Below, one piece after another: positions 19,081 through 27,217 of a stretch of 64,000 nucleotides of DNA. The notes beneath the pieces were generated by a model. That model worked only from the letters and a program-made list of their open reading frames with translations. It searched no databases and was not told the origin of the DNA. The position numbers and the translations under genes were made by a program. The DNA is from Ignavibacteria bacterium (GTDB lineage Bacteria > Bacteroidota > Ignavibacteria > Ignavibacteriales > Ignavibacteriaceae). How positions within the stretch are numbered: the stretch's first letter is position 1; the number at the start of each line of letters is the position of its first letter. The stretch covers positions 1 through 64,000 of the forward strand of contig JAUYAB010000005.1 of assembly GCA_030693705.1 (NCBI GenBank), in the 5' to 3' direction.

Positions 19081-20907
19081 CTACGGTGTATTACTGTTTT
19101 TCTTCCATTTTTCAACCCAATCGGTAAAGGGAGTCGTCATCGGTACGGCGGTTATTTTTCCACCGAAGCCAATATAACGATAAATCACCGAATTTAAATT
19201 CGTAACAGGAGTAGCTTTTAAAATATCTTCATTAATGGTGATTCCGTATTTTCGCGCCAGATCAACGGAATAATTAATAATCGAATTCCTCAGTTTGTTA
19301 AAAGCCAGATCGCGTCTATACTTCTCTTTCATCACAGCAAAATCTTCATCAACCGCAGCCGCGGGATTTTTTTTATCGATCAGTTTAAATATTGAATATC
19401 CTTCCGGAACTTTTAACGGACCGTACACATCACCAATCTTTAATGTACCGGCAATTCTTCCAATTTCACCAAAAGAAGTTGTGGGAAATAAACCAAATTC
19501 TCCCGAACTTTCTTTCGTCATTTCTCTCTGCGAATATTGCTTAGCCAGTATTTTTAGATCGACGCCTTCTTTAAGTTTTTGAAGAACGGTATCAACGGTT
19601 TCAAGACTGTTTGTTAAGACTTCAACAATATCTACAAGCGTGACCGATTCTTTTTTCAAATTTCGTTTTGCATAATATGAAGCTACTTCATCATCGCTAA
19701 CTTTTGCCGAATCAAGAAAAGCGCCTTGCATTGCCTGATGAAGAAGAAAATCTCTCCAGATGCCAAACGATTCTTTTACTTCTTTCGTTTGATCAAGCTT
19801 TTGTTTGTATCCTTCTTCTGCAAGAACTTCCCGCTCAATAAACTCTCTTGTCTTCCCATTCAGCACCGAAAGAACATGTTTTGTTTCCGCAGAGGTAAAT
19901 CCTGGATTTTCAAAATTCAAAAAACGGATGAACGATTTAAGGGGAATATTCCTTTTGCCTAACTTTACGAATACCTTTGTAATCGAATCAGTAAGCGCTG
20001 TATGTTCAAGTGCGTAAAAATCTTCTTCACTTAAATACAGTTTATCCTTCTCATCCTTTCTTTTTGCTTCTTTTCCCTTTAATAAGAGAACAATTTTTTC
20101 GGCAGAAAGTTTCAAAAGCGGACCATTTGCATCAACTTTTTTGTTCAAGAACATCTGCTTCATGTAGCGGATGAAATATTCTCGTTCAGCCCGTTGGCGG
20201 GCAACTTTCTTTATTTGCTGATATTCGCTTTCCCATCCTTGCGATTTTTCCAAAATCGGTTCATATCTTTTTATGATATGATAAATATACCAGCCGTTTT
20301 CAAAACGGATCGGAAGTGTGTTTGCGTTTTCGGGCATTGCAAAAATTTGCCGTTCCAATTTCTCATCTTCCATCCCGATCTCAAACGTCAGCGTATCATT
20401 TGATTGTTCCGGCAGTTCTACCATCAAACTATCGAACGGCAAACCTTTGGATAAGAGAGTTGAATAGTTTTTTATCTCTTTTTCATTTGGAGAATATAAA
20501 ACACGGGCGAATACTTTTGTTGCGTTGGAAAGATAATCCGCAAGAAGCTGCTGCGCTTTTCCTTTTGCTTTTTCGGCAACTTCTTTGTTGTACAGCGCAT
20601 CGCGCACAAACATTTTTTCAAATTCGTGGATGCTGTATGAAGTTATTTCAACTGTGTCTAACCGATGTTCAAGCGCCGCCTGGGCAAACAATTTTTCAAA
20701 AATAATCCCGTAAAGAAATTCCTCTTTTAATTGGGGAGTAATTCCTTTCATCTGCCGGTCAAGCTGCGGCATCATTTCATAACGTTGGATGAATTCTTTC
20801 CTGGTAACCGAAATATTTCCTATTTTTGCGATAACTTCATCATCAGTTTGCGCTTTTGTTTGCATGATGAAACTGAGACTTAGAAGGAGAAAAACATATT
20901 TGATCAT
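19081..20907 (-). CDS. Periplasmic parvulin-type peptidyl-prolyl isomerase (SurA/PpiD-like)
   Basis: This is an exported folding chaperone, probably assisting outer-membrane proteins. The 608 residues begin with a signal peptide (cut after QTKAQ, about 20) and a SurA_N-like helical region. They contain two parvulin-like domains: a degenerate one (about 130-215) and a better one (about 421-510, with FGLFPTTSFGEIG and GDVYGPLKVPEGYSIFKL). The linker between is helical and charged. A promoter-like TTG-N20-TTAATTTG (20956-20986, minus strand) lies upstream. Many Bacteroidota encode several such proteins, so I give no gene symbol. Confidence 0.82.
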   Translation of the reverse strand: MIKYVFLLLSLSFIMQTKAQTDDEVIAKIGNISVTRKEFIQRYEMMPQLDRQMKGITPQLKEEFLYGIIFEKLFAQAALEHRLDTVEITSYSIHEFEKMFVRDALYNKEVAEKAKGKAQQLLADYLSNATKVFARVLYSPNEKEIKNYSTLLSKGLPFDSLMVELPEQSNDTLTFEIGMEDEKLERQIFAMPENANTLPIRFENGWYIYHIIKRYEPILEKSQGWESEYQQIKKVARQRAEREYFIRYMKQMFLNKKVDANGPLLKLSAEKIVLLLKGKEAKRKDEKDKLYLSEEDFYALEHTALTDSITKVFVKLGKRNIPLKSFIRFLNFENPGFTSAETKHVLSVLNGKTREFIEREVLAEEGYKQKLDQTKEVKESFGIWRDFLLHQAMQGAFLDSAKVSDDEVASYYAKRNLKKESVTLVDIVEVLTNSLETVDTVLQKLKEGVDLKILAKQYSQREMTKESSGEFGLFPTTSFGEIGRIAGTLKIGDVYGPLKVPEGYSIFKLIDKKNPAAAVDEDFAVMKEKYRRDLAFNKLRNSIINYSVDLARKYGITINEDILKATPVTNLNSVIYRYIGFGGKITAVPMTTPFTDWVEKWKKNSNTP

Positions 20908-20955
20908 GTACTAACTTTCGTGATTAACTGCCTAAAGTTACAAATAATTCTTTAC

Positions 20956-20986
20956 CAAATTAAAGCTGTTTTTAATACCGATGCAA
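20956..20986 (-). promoter_or_regulatory. Candidate promoter for the parvulin gene
   Basis: Minus strand: TTG (20984-20986), 20 bases, TTAATTTG (20956-20963). This is one mismatch from TAnnTTTG, with the same spacing as the other promoters in the window. Confidence 0.45.
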
Positions 20987-21002
20987 AATATTTGAGGTTC
21001 GA

Positions 21003-22925
21003 TTGAAAAAAAATGTTAATAAAAATCTAAAAGTAAATGAGAAGAAACCGGAAGTAAAAACTCCCAAAGTAGATAACAAGCGGAAACCGCCTAAGTGGTT
21101 CTATACAGTTCCGTTCCTTCTTCCGGTTATCTTTATAATATTACTGGAATTTTCTCTCCGCATGTTTCATTACGGAAAAAATATTGAGACTTGGATTCCG
21201 TATCATCCCGAACTTCCGGGGAAAATTGTGTTAAACACAGAGATAGCTTCAAAATATTTTCTTACTACAAAGGGAATTCCTTCTTCTATCTTCGATCCTT
21301 TTGATGCGGTAAAAAAGCCGGGAACATTCCGTGTTTTTGTTCTTGGAGAAAGCAGCGCCGCGGGATTTCCGTATGAGCCGACCGGTTCATATTCACGTTA
21401 CATTCGCGACCGCCTGCAGTTGGTTTATCCAAAACAAAATATTGAAGTTGTGAACGTTAGCATGGCTGCAATCAACTCAATCGTAATAAAAGATATGCTG
21501 CCGGAAATATTGAAACAAGAGCCCGATCTGATTTTGCTTTATGTTGGACATAACGAATATTATGGTGTTTTCGGTGCGGCTTCACAGTCGTTGTTTGCCG
21601 GAAACAAAACGATGTTAAGCTTAATGCTTTATCTGAACGAATATAAAACGGTTCAGCTTTTACGGAACATGATGAATACGATTTCTTTTTGGTTTAAAGG
21701 AAAAGAAAAACCGACCGGTTCAACGTTAATGGCGCGGATGGCAAAAAATAATTTGGTTCTGTATCACTCATCTTTGTATAAAACAGGATTAACTCAGTTT
21801 GAAGGTGAACTTGCCGATATAGTCGGAATGATAAAAGAGAAAAATGTTCCGCTGATCATGGGAACTCTCACCTCGAATTTAAAAGATCAACCGCCGTTCA
21901 TTTCGATTAATGAAAAAGAAAATGAATCTGCCGACCATTTTTATAAATTGGCACAAGAGACTCTGCAAAAAGGAAATGCTGCCGAAGCGAAAAAACTATT
22001 CATTAAGGCAAAAGAATTGGATGCTTTACGCTTCCGCGCGCCTGAAGAGATGAACGGTATTATTAAAAAAATCGCCGGGAGTAATCAAATTCCTCTTATT
22101 GATTTTGAAACTGCATTCAACAACCTAAGCGAGAATAATATCGTCGGCAGCAATCTGATGGTTGACCATCTCCACCCAACACTTAACGGATACCAGATAT
22201 TCGGTAAACTATTTTTTGAGGCGATGGAGAAGAATAATTTTCTGCCAAGCGCGGAGAGAATAAATATTTCCGATGAAGAACAGCATTCGATCGTTGTTAA
22301 AAATTTCCCTTTCTCGCGTTTAGATTCTACAATAGCCAACTACCGGCTTCTTTCACTTAAAGGAGATTTCCCTTTTAACAAAGACGGCAAGAGTAAAACG
22401 CTGCTCGATTTTGTAAGACTCACCGATTATAACGATTCGCTTGCCTATAAGGTTGTTGAAGAAAATTATTACTGGGAATTAGCGCATAAAAAACTTGCAA
22501 CCTACTATCTTGAACAGAAAAACTACCCCGGATTTATGCGTGAGTATTCGGCATTGATAGGGCAATTTCCTTTCACCATCGGGCTTTACGATAAAGTTAT
22601 TCAAGTCCTATTGGCAGCGCAAAAGTATTCCGAAGCCTATACATATTTGGAGAAGTATTACCGCCTGCAGCCGGATGCTTTTTGTACCAAGTGGTTGGGA
22701 ACAATTAATCTCTTTAACAATAATGATGATCTAGCTTTGCGCTACTTAAAAGAAAGTTTCTCGTTTAATCCGGGAGATGCGCAATTACTCTGGAACCTCT
22801 CCGGTGTGTTTGTTAAAAAGAAAGATTACGCCAACGCTCTTTTGTTTATAAATAAATGTTTAGCAGTAGAAAGAAATTTCCCCGGCGCCGCACAAATGAA
22901 AATGCAGTTAGAGCAGGCAAAATAG
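21003..22925 (+). CDS. Membrane-anchored SGNH/GDSL hydrolase-like protein with TPR repeats
   Basis: A basic N-terminus (1-31) precedes one transmembrane helix (about 35-53). An SGNH-hydrolase fold follows: block I GESSAAG at 115-121 (S117), block III GHNEYY at 182-187 (N184), and block V DHLHPTLNGY with D388 and H391. The last 150 residues carry TPR-like helical repeats. Such proteins are often acyl esterases acting on envelope glycans; this one may be periplasmic and membrane-tethered. Length 640. The start is TTG at 21003, ahead of a lysine-rich stretch; an internal start is possible. It is divergent from the parvulin gene and stands alone. Confidence 0.75.
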   Translation: MKKNVNKNLKVNEKKPEVKTPKVDNKRKPPKWFYTVPFLLPVIFIILLEFSLRMFHYGKNIETWIPYHPELPGKIVLNTEIASKYFLTTKGIPSSIFDPFDAVKKPGTFRVFVLGESSAAGFPYEPTGSYSRYIRDRLQLVYPKQNIEVVNVSMAAINSIVIKDMLPEILKQEPDLILLYVGHNEYYGVFGAASQSLFAGNKTMLSLMLYLNEYKTVQLLRNMMNTISFWFKGKEKPTGSTLMARMAKNNLVLYHSSLYKTGLTQFEGELADIVGMIKEKNVPLIMGTLTSNLKDQPPFISINEKENESADHFYKLAQETLQKGNAAEAKKLFIKAKELDALRFRAPEEMNGIIKKIAGSNQIPLIDFETAFNNLSENNIVGSNLMVDHLHPTLNGYQIFGKLFFEAMEKNNFLPSAERINISDEEQHSIVVKNFPFSRLDSTIANYRLLSLKGDFPFNKDGKSKTLLDFVRLTDYNDSLAYKVVEENYYWELAHKKLATYYLEQKNYPGFMREYSALIGQFPFTIGLYDKVIQVLLAAQKYSEAYTYLEKYYRLQPDAFCTKWLGTINLFNNNDDLALRYLKESFSFNPGDAQLLWNLSGVFVKKKDYANALLFINKCLAVERNFPGAAQMKMQLEQAK

Positions 22926-22927
22926 TA

Positions 22928-22948
22928 GGTCGAAACTCCGTTTCGACC
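22928..22948 (+). terminator. Hairpin after the SGNH gene
   Basis: A perfect 9-bp stem GGTCGAAAC/GTTTCGACC with a 3-base loop begins two bases after the stop codon. No U-run follows directly. A run of seven T lies about 30 bases on (near 22976). Confidence 0.5.
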
Positions 22949-22997
22949 GTAACATTTTTACACAGTGACTGAGTTTTTTTAAGTACACGTGCAAAGA

Positions 22998-23565
22998 AAG
23001 TACGCCTAACGAGAAAAAGAAGAGAAGTATGCTGTAAGCAAAGAAATGTTCACATCAAACAAACTCTCCCTGCACCGGAACAATTGTAACTTACTCCCAC
23101 GCAAACTAAAATTGCACTCAGGCAAAACCGTGTAACATTTTAACAACCTAACATTACAATACTTCGGACTCTCTTCGCAGCGAAACATCTAAAACTTACA
23201 TCGATTCAGAGAGAAGTTGCAGTCGTTCAGAGAGAAGTTGCACTGAAACATTCTCTGCTTGCAGTCGTTCAGAGAAGCGTTACATTGATTCAGAGAGCAA
23301 TTACAGTTGTTCAAAATCACCTCGCAGTCGTTCAGAGAGATGTTACATTGATTCGGATCACAGTTGCATTGATTCAGAGAACAATTACAGTTGTTCAAAA
23401 TCACCTCGCTGTCGTTCAGAGAGGTGTTACATTGATTCGGATCACAGTTACAGTTGTTCAGAGTCACGTTGCAGTGAAACATTTTATAGTTACAGCGAAG
23501 AAAAGTGAGGTGAATGTTGGGAAAAGCTACGATTATACGGGAAAAACGAAGAAAAAGTGCTGAAG
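22998..23565. repeat. 21-bp tandem repeat block (about 25 degenerate units)
   Basis: The DNA is built of head-to-tail 21-base units with no spacers, best conserved from 23186 to 23500 (on the plus strand for example CAGTCGTTCAGAGAGAAGTTG) and increasingly diverged on both sides. Because 21 is a multiple of three, both strands stay open in register. The minus strand reads as heptads of the form L-N-x-C-N-x-S and the plus strand as heptads rich in V-V-Q-x-x-V-T. On the minus strand the heptads continue in frame across a stop at 23189-23191 down to about 23006. There is no ribosome-binding site or export signal, so I treat it as repeat DNA and not as a gene. Confidence 0.85.
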
Positions 23566-23579
23566 ATGGTTTATGGTTG

Positions 23580-23695
23580 AGGGATGATGGGTGATGGGGG
23601 AAATTTGGGACGGGGGAATTGGGACGAGGGGAATTTGGGACGAGGGGAATTTGGGAAAGGGGGAGACTGTGGGACGAGGACTTTGGGAGGAGAAG
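23580..23695 (+). repeat. G-rich tandem repeat, G-quadruplex potential
   Basis: The plus strand contains many G-runs of three to five, organised around a unit of about 16 bases, GGGACGAGGGGAATTT, repeated imperfectly (about 23609-23650) and flanked by similar G-tracts. It directly follows the 21-bp repeat block. The rest of the gap up to 23807 holds a small hairpin GTTCC/GGAAC (about 23706-23718) and one dispersed TCTACCAATATTTAATCCCT element at 23743-23770. Confidence 0.75.
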
Positions 23696-23742
23696 AGAAC
23701 ATTACGTTCCTATGGAACTTTGGTTGGTAAATTGGTTTTGTT

Positions 23743-23770
23743 TCTACCAATATTTAATCCCTGACGGGAT
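23743..23770. repeat. Dispersed palindromic element (AATCCCT-ACGGGAT family)
   Basis: This copy begins TCTACCAATATTTAATCCCT and ends GACGGGAT. It shares about 25 of its bases with 2108-2134, and the core recurs at 36619-36636, so the family is spread through the genome. Confidence 0.7.
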
Positions 23771-23807
23771 GAGATCGTTTAGTAGTAAATAGAGATTTTA
23801 TGTAGTT

Positions 23808-26800
23808 TTATTTTATAAGGATCATTTTTTTAGTGGAAGTATAATCATTTGCGCGTAATTGGTAAACATACATTCCGCTTGCAAGGGAAGAGGCATCAAA
23901 TTGGACGGTATATCTCCCTTTTTCTTTCTGTTCGTTTACAAGCGTTTTAACTTCGTTGCCGAGAATGTCGAATATCTTTAATGTAACGCTTCCGCTTTTC
24001 GGTAACTGATAATTTATTGTTGTCACCGGATTAAATGGATTGGGAAAATTCTGAGCTAGTGAAAACCGTTCCGGGATTTCCACATTTACATCAAATGTAT
24101 TGCTGTATTCAAACTTTCCATCAAAATCTATTTGTTTTAATCTGTATTGTACTTTTCCACTTTGCGGATTTGGATCAATAAATGAATACTGTTTTGGCGA
24201 ATTACTATTACCACGCCCTTGAACAAACCCAACAGCCCCCCAATCCCCCCGAAGGGGGGTTTCAGAAGCCCCTTCGCTTTGGGAAGGGGTTGGGGATGGG
24301 CTTCTTTCTATTTCAAACCCATAGTTATTAACTTCCGTTTCTGTTTGCCACTTTAGTACTACCTTATCTTCAACAACGTTTACTGAAAAAGAGACAAGTT
24401 CAACGGGTAATGGAGAACCTCCCGGATTTTGCCAGGATAAATAGGGATATCCATCATTAATACCTGCATCCATATACCAAGTATTTGCATCCCAGCCTGC
24501 ACTCGTAAAAGTACTCCGGGTTTTCATTTGTGCAGTAGTTTTTGCCGTTGCGCCGGTTGCTGTTGTTTGATTTGATGCCTCACTGTCCCAAAGATTATTA
24601 ACATAACTGCCGATATAATCACTGCCAACGAAACCCTTATCGATAGGATTGATTGCACTTTCATAAGTTACTGATCCGGTGGAGTAGCAATATTCAATTA
24701 TCGCAGAGTTATACCCGCAAAAACCGCCAATACGAACATTAGATCCACCACTGCGTGTCACATCACACCGGCTGTAGCAATTATTAATTTCTGCATGAAA
24801 GCAATTATTTCCTGTTAAACCGCCAAGGTAATCATACCCCGAAACAGTCCCGGTACTAAAACAGTTATTAACATTGGTGTAATAATTATACCCTATAAGG
24901 CCGCCAACATAAGAGGTTCCTGTAACCGCTCCGGTGCTGTAACAGTTATTCATAACACCGTAGAACTGAGAGCCAACCAGACAGCCTGAGTAATCGTCAC
25001 CTGATATATCTACATTAGTTACTCCCAGATTCTGAATTGTTGCATTCTTAGTTATTCCGAATAGTCCTACATAATCAATTGAACTGCGTTTGATGGTTAG
25101 TCCGTCTATGGTAAAACCTTGTCCATCGTAAGAGCCGGTAAATTCTGATTCGAATTTGCCTATAGGGAGAAAGCCCCCTCCACCGTTCCATCCGGAAGTA
25201 ACCGAAGCATTAATATTGTTGGTTTGCACAAAATACTTATCCAACGACAAAACAGAAAGACTTATCCAGAATAAATCTGCCGCGTTGGAAATTTGGTAGG
25301 GAGTTTCTGCAGAACCCGAACCTGTGGGAGTTAACGGCAGAAACATCTCGGCTCCGTTCTGCCAGCTTAAAAATGGATATCCGCTATTATATGAGACGTT
25401 AGCATAATCAATATCCCAATGGCTGTTTGATCCGTTAGAAGTCTCGACCTCCAAATCCCAGCCAGAATAAAGATATATGTATATATCTTTCATCTCAGAA
25501 GTTGTACTTGGTAACCCACCTGCGCTGCTGCTTTGATTGGAAGTTTCAACATTCCAAAAGGAATTGTACACAGTAGCATAATCAGAATTTTCCCCAACCA
25601 GACCACCCGTATTCGTTACGCCGGAAACAGCCCCGATACTATAACAGTAAGTAATTGAGGAATTTCTTATATTTTTTCCTACCAATCCGCCGACTTCAGT
25701 ATTGCCGCTTACAGCCCCGGTACTGTAACAGTTGTTTATTTGGGCTGAACTAAAATTGAACCCTACAAGCCCGCCACTATATACACCGGTTGCTGTAACA
25801 GATCCGTTGGCATAGCTGTTGGTTACAGTTGCACTATCATAAGTGTACCCTACCAACCCACCGACAGAATTAGACCCCGATACTGAAGCGATAGAATAGC
25901 AGTTGCTTACTTCGGCGTTTGAGACAGAGCGTCCTATGAGTCCTCCAATATTCTCATATCCACTTACAGACCCTGCACTATTGCAGTTGCTAACAATGGA
26001 AGTTATACTAAACCCAGCCAAACCGCCTACATCTGCATACCCGGTAATATTTAAACCGGTTACGCCCAGATTACTTAAAACGGCATTAAAGGTGCATCCA
26101 AACAGCCCGATATCATTGGCAGCAGTGCGGTTAATTGTCAACCCGTTGATGGCATTTCCCTTTCCATCGTAGTGACCGGTGAATACTGTTGTGTAGTAGT
26201 CGCCAATTGGAGAAAAGCCATTACCGCCATCCCATTCTGAGGTTGCCGAGGCATCGATATCGGCGGTTTGTTCAAAATATACTGCGCCCCAAACGTTTGT
26301 TGTTTTACTCAACCAAAATAAATTTTTTAATCCCGCGATCTGATAAGGTGAACTCGAAGAACCGACGCCTGCCGGTGTAAATGCGTCAGCTTGCCATGTT
26401 GGACCGTTTGCAACTGAAGTTCCATTATATAATGTACCGTTATTCAAATTACTGCTGTTATCAGTTACAGTTGTTCCACTGCCATCGGTCATTTTATAAT
26501 AAGCCATAAGTCCCGATTCAGTACCAGCGAGTTGAGTATCCTTAAATGTTTGTATTTGTGTTATAGAACGTGCAGTATTCCAGATTCGCACTTCATCTAT
26601 GTATCCTTTAAAAAAACCGGATGCAGAACTTCCGTCCCATTCCTGGGCTATAGAAAATTTACCTGTTGCCTGCGGTCTTACAGTTGTGGTTGCGGCTATG
26701 TCGCTTGTTCCATTAAGGTAAACAATCGCATTATTCAATGCATCAACCGTTAGAGCTACATGATACCAGGTATTTGATTCTAAGACGCTTCCATAATGAT

Positions 26801-27083
26801 TATTAACTCCGTCATAGAATTTGAGTTCATGATCCGAACTCGTTCCTAACTGAATATTATTGCCTCCATCGCTGGTATTAAATGCAAGAAAGTACGGATA
26901 CGTCTCGCTTCCAAATGTGGTGTTTATCCAGCATTCTAAAGTTAAAGTTGAAGAACTGCCAAGCGTTAGACACACTCCATTGGCTGTTACATAATCATTA
27001 TCTCCGTCAAATTGGAGAGAATAAGATTGCGCTGAAATAATTTGCACGCTAAAAAAAATTAAAGAAATGAGCATTCTTTTCAA
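23808..27083 (-). CDS. T9SS-exported LamG and GLUG-repeat surface protein
   Basis: This 1091-residue exported protein has a signal peptide (1-18, cut after ISAQ) and a LamG/concanavalin-like domain (about 20-210). Two GLUG-repeat blocks follow (about 230-560 and 585-860), with many units of the form GGLVGxN...V-NCYSxGxVxG. A linker domain begins LPVELVSFSVNVVEDKVVLKW, and the last 85 residues form a type A sorting tail (NFPNPFNPVTTINYQL to the end at KKMILIK). It should be surface-attached or released through T9SS and probably binds glycans or is adhesive. The start ATG follows AAGGAG. A G/C-rich repeat element is inserted in frame at residues ~928-949. It is a paralogue of the next gene upstream. 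Confidence 0.86.
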   Translation of the reverse strand: MKRMLISLIFFSVQIISAQSYSLQFDGDNDYVTANGVCLTLGSSSTLTLECWINTTFGSETYPYFLAFNTSDGGNNIQLGTSSDHELKFYDGVNNHYGSVLESNTWYHVALTVDALNNAIVYLNGTSDIAATTTVRPQATGKFSIAQEWDGSSASGFFKGYIDEVRIWNTARSITQIQTFKDTQLAGTESGLMAYYKMTDGSGTTVTDNSSNLNNGTLYNGTSVANGPTWQADAFTPAGVGSSSSPYQIAGLKNLFWLSKTTNVWGAVYFEQTADIDASATSEWDGGNGFSPIGDYYTTVFTGHYDGKGNAINGLTINRTAANDIGLFGCTFNAVLSNLGVTGLNITGYADVGGLAGFSITSIVSNCNSAGSVSGYENIGGLIGRSVSNAEVSNCYSIASVSGSNSVGGLVGYTYDSATVTNSYANGSVTATGVYSGGLVGFNFSSAQINNCYSTGAVSGNTEVGGLVGKNIRNSSITYCYSIGAVSGVTNTGGLVGENSDYATVYNSFWNVETSNQSSSAGGLPSTTSEMKDIYIYLYSGWDLEVETSNGSNSHWDIDYANVSYNSGYPFLSWQNGAEMFLPLTPTGSGSAETPYQISNAADLFWISLSVLSLDKYFVQTNNINASVTSGWNGGGGFLPIGKFESEFTGSYDGQGFTIDGLTIKRSSIDYVGLFGITKNATIQNLGVTNVDISGDDYSGCLVGSQFYGVMNNCYSTGAVTGTSYVGGLIGYNYYTNVNNCFSTGTVSGYDYLGGLTGNNCFHAEINNCYSRCDVTRSGGSNVRIGGFCGYNSAIIEYCYSTGSVTYESAINPIDKGFVGSDYIGSYVNNLWDSEASNQTTATGATAKTTAQMKTRSTFTSAGWDANTWYMDAGINDGYPYLSWQNPGGSPLPVELVSFSVNVVEDKVVLKWQTETEVNNYGFEIERSPSPTPSQSEGASETPLRGDWGAVGFVQGRGNSNSPKQYSFIDPNPQSGKVQYRLKQIDFDGKFEYSNTFDVNVEIPERFSLAQNFPNPFNPVTTINYQLPKSGSVTLKIFDILGNEVKTLVNEQKEKGRYTVQFDASSLASGMYVYQLRANDYTSTKKMILIK
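24240..24303 (-). repeat. Double-hairpin repeat element inserted in frame in the GLUG gene
   Basis: Two adjacent hairpins, CCCCCC-GAA-GGGGGG (24245-24259) and CCCCTTC-N7-GAAGGGG (24269-24289), are followed by TTGGGGATGGG. The element has base composition unlike the surrounding gene and codes for a Ser/Pro/Gly-rich segment absent from the paralogue. It looks like a palindromic intergenic element that landed inside a gene. Confidence 0.7.
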
Positions 27084-27162
27084 TTTATTAACTCCTTAAA
27101 TTTATTTTATAAACTTTATTCCTTTTATGCTAATTTTCATCATATTCAATTCTTATCCGCTA

Positions 27163-27207
27163 AGCGGCTCTCCGGGGAACATTTATTTTTTTACACAAAG
27201 AGCCGCT
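27163..27207 (-). terminator. Inverted repeat downstream of the 865-residue GLUG gene
   Basis: The arms AGCGGCTCT (27163-27171) and AGAGCCGCT (27199-27207) enclose a 27-base loop that contains a T/A-run. It begins 11 bases past the stop of the upstream gene on the minus strand. It could separate its transcript from the following GLUG gene. Confidence 0.5.
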
Positions 27208-27217
27208 GCGAGTTAAA

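Noticed and set aside
23189-23482. 97-residue cysteine-rich ORF on the minus strand as a real gene
   Set aside because: Its heptads run past its own stop and start, the opposite strand is also open, and no ribosome-binding site or signal is seen; it is a by-product of the 21-bp repeat.
22998-23565. Possible CRISPR array
   Set aside because: Units of 21 bp follow each other without spacers and vary gradually; no cas genes are near.
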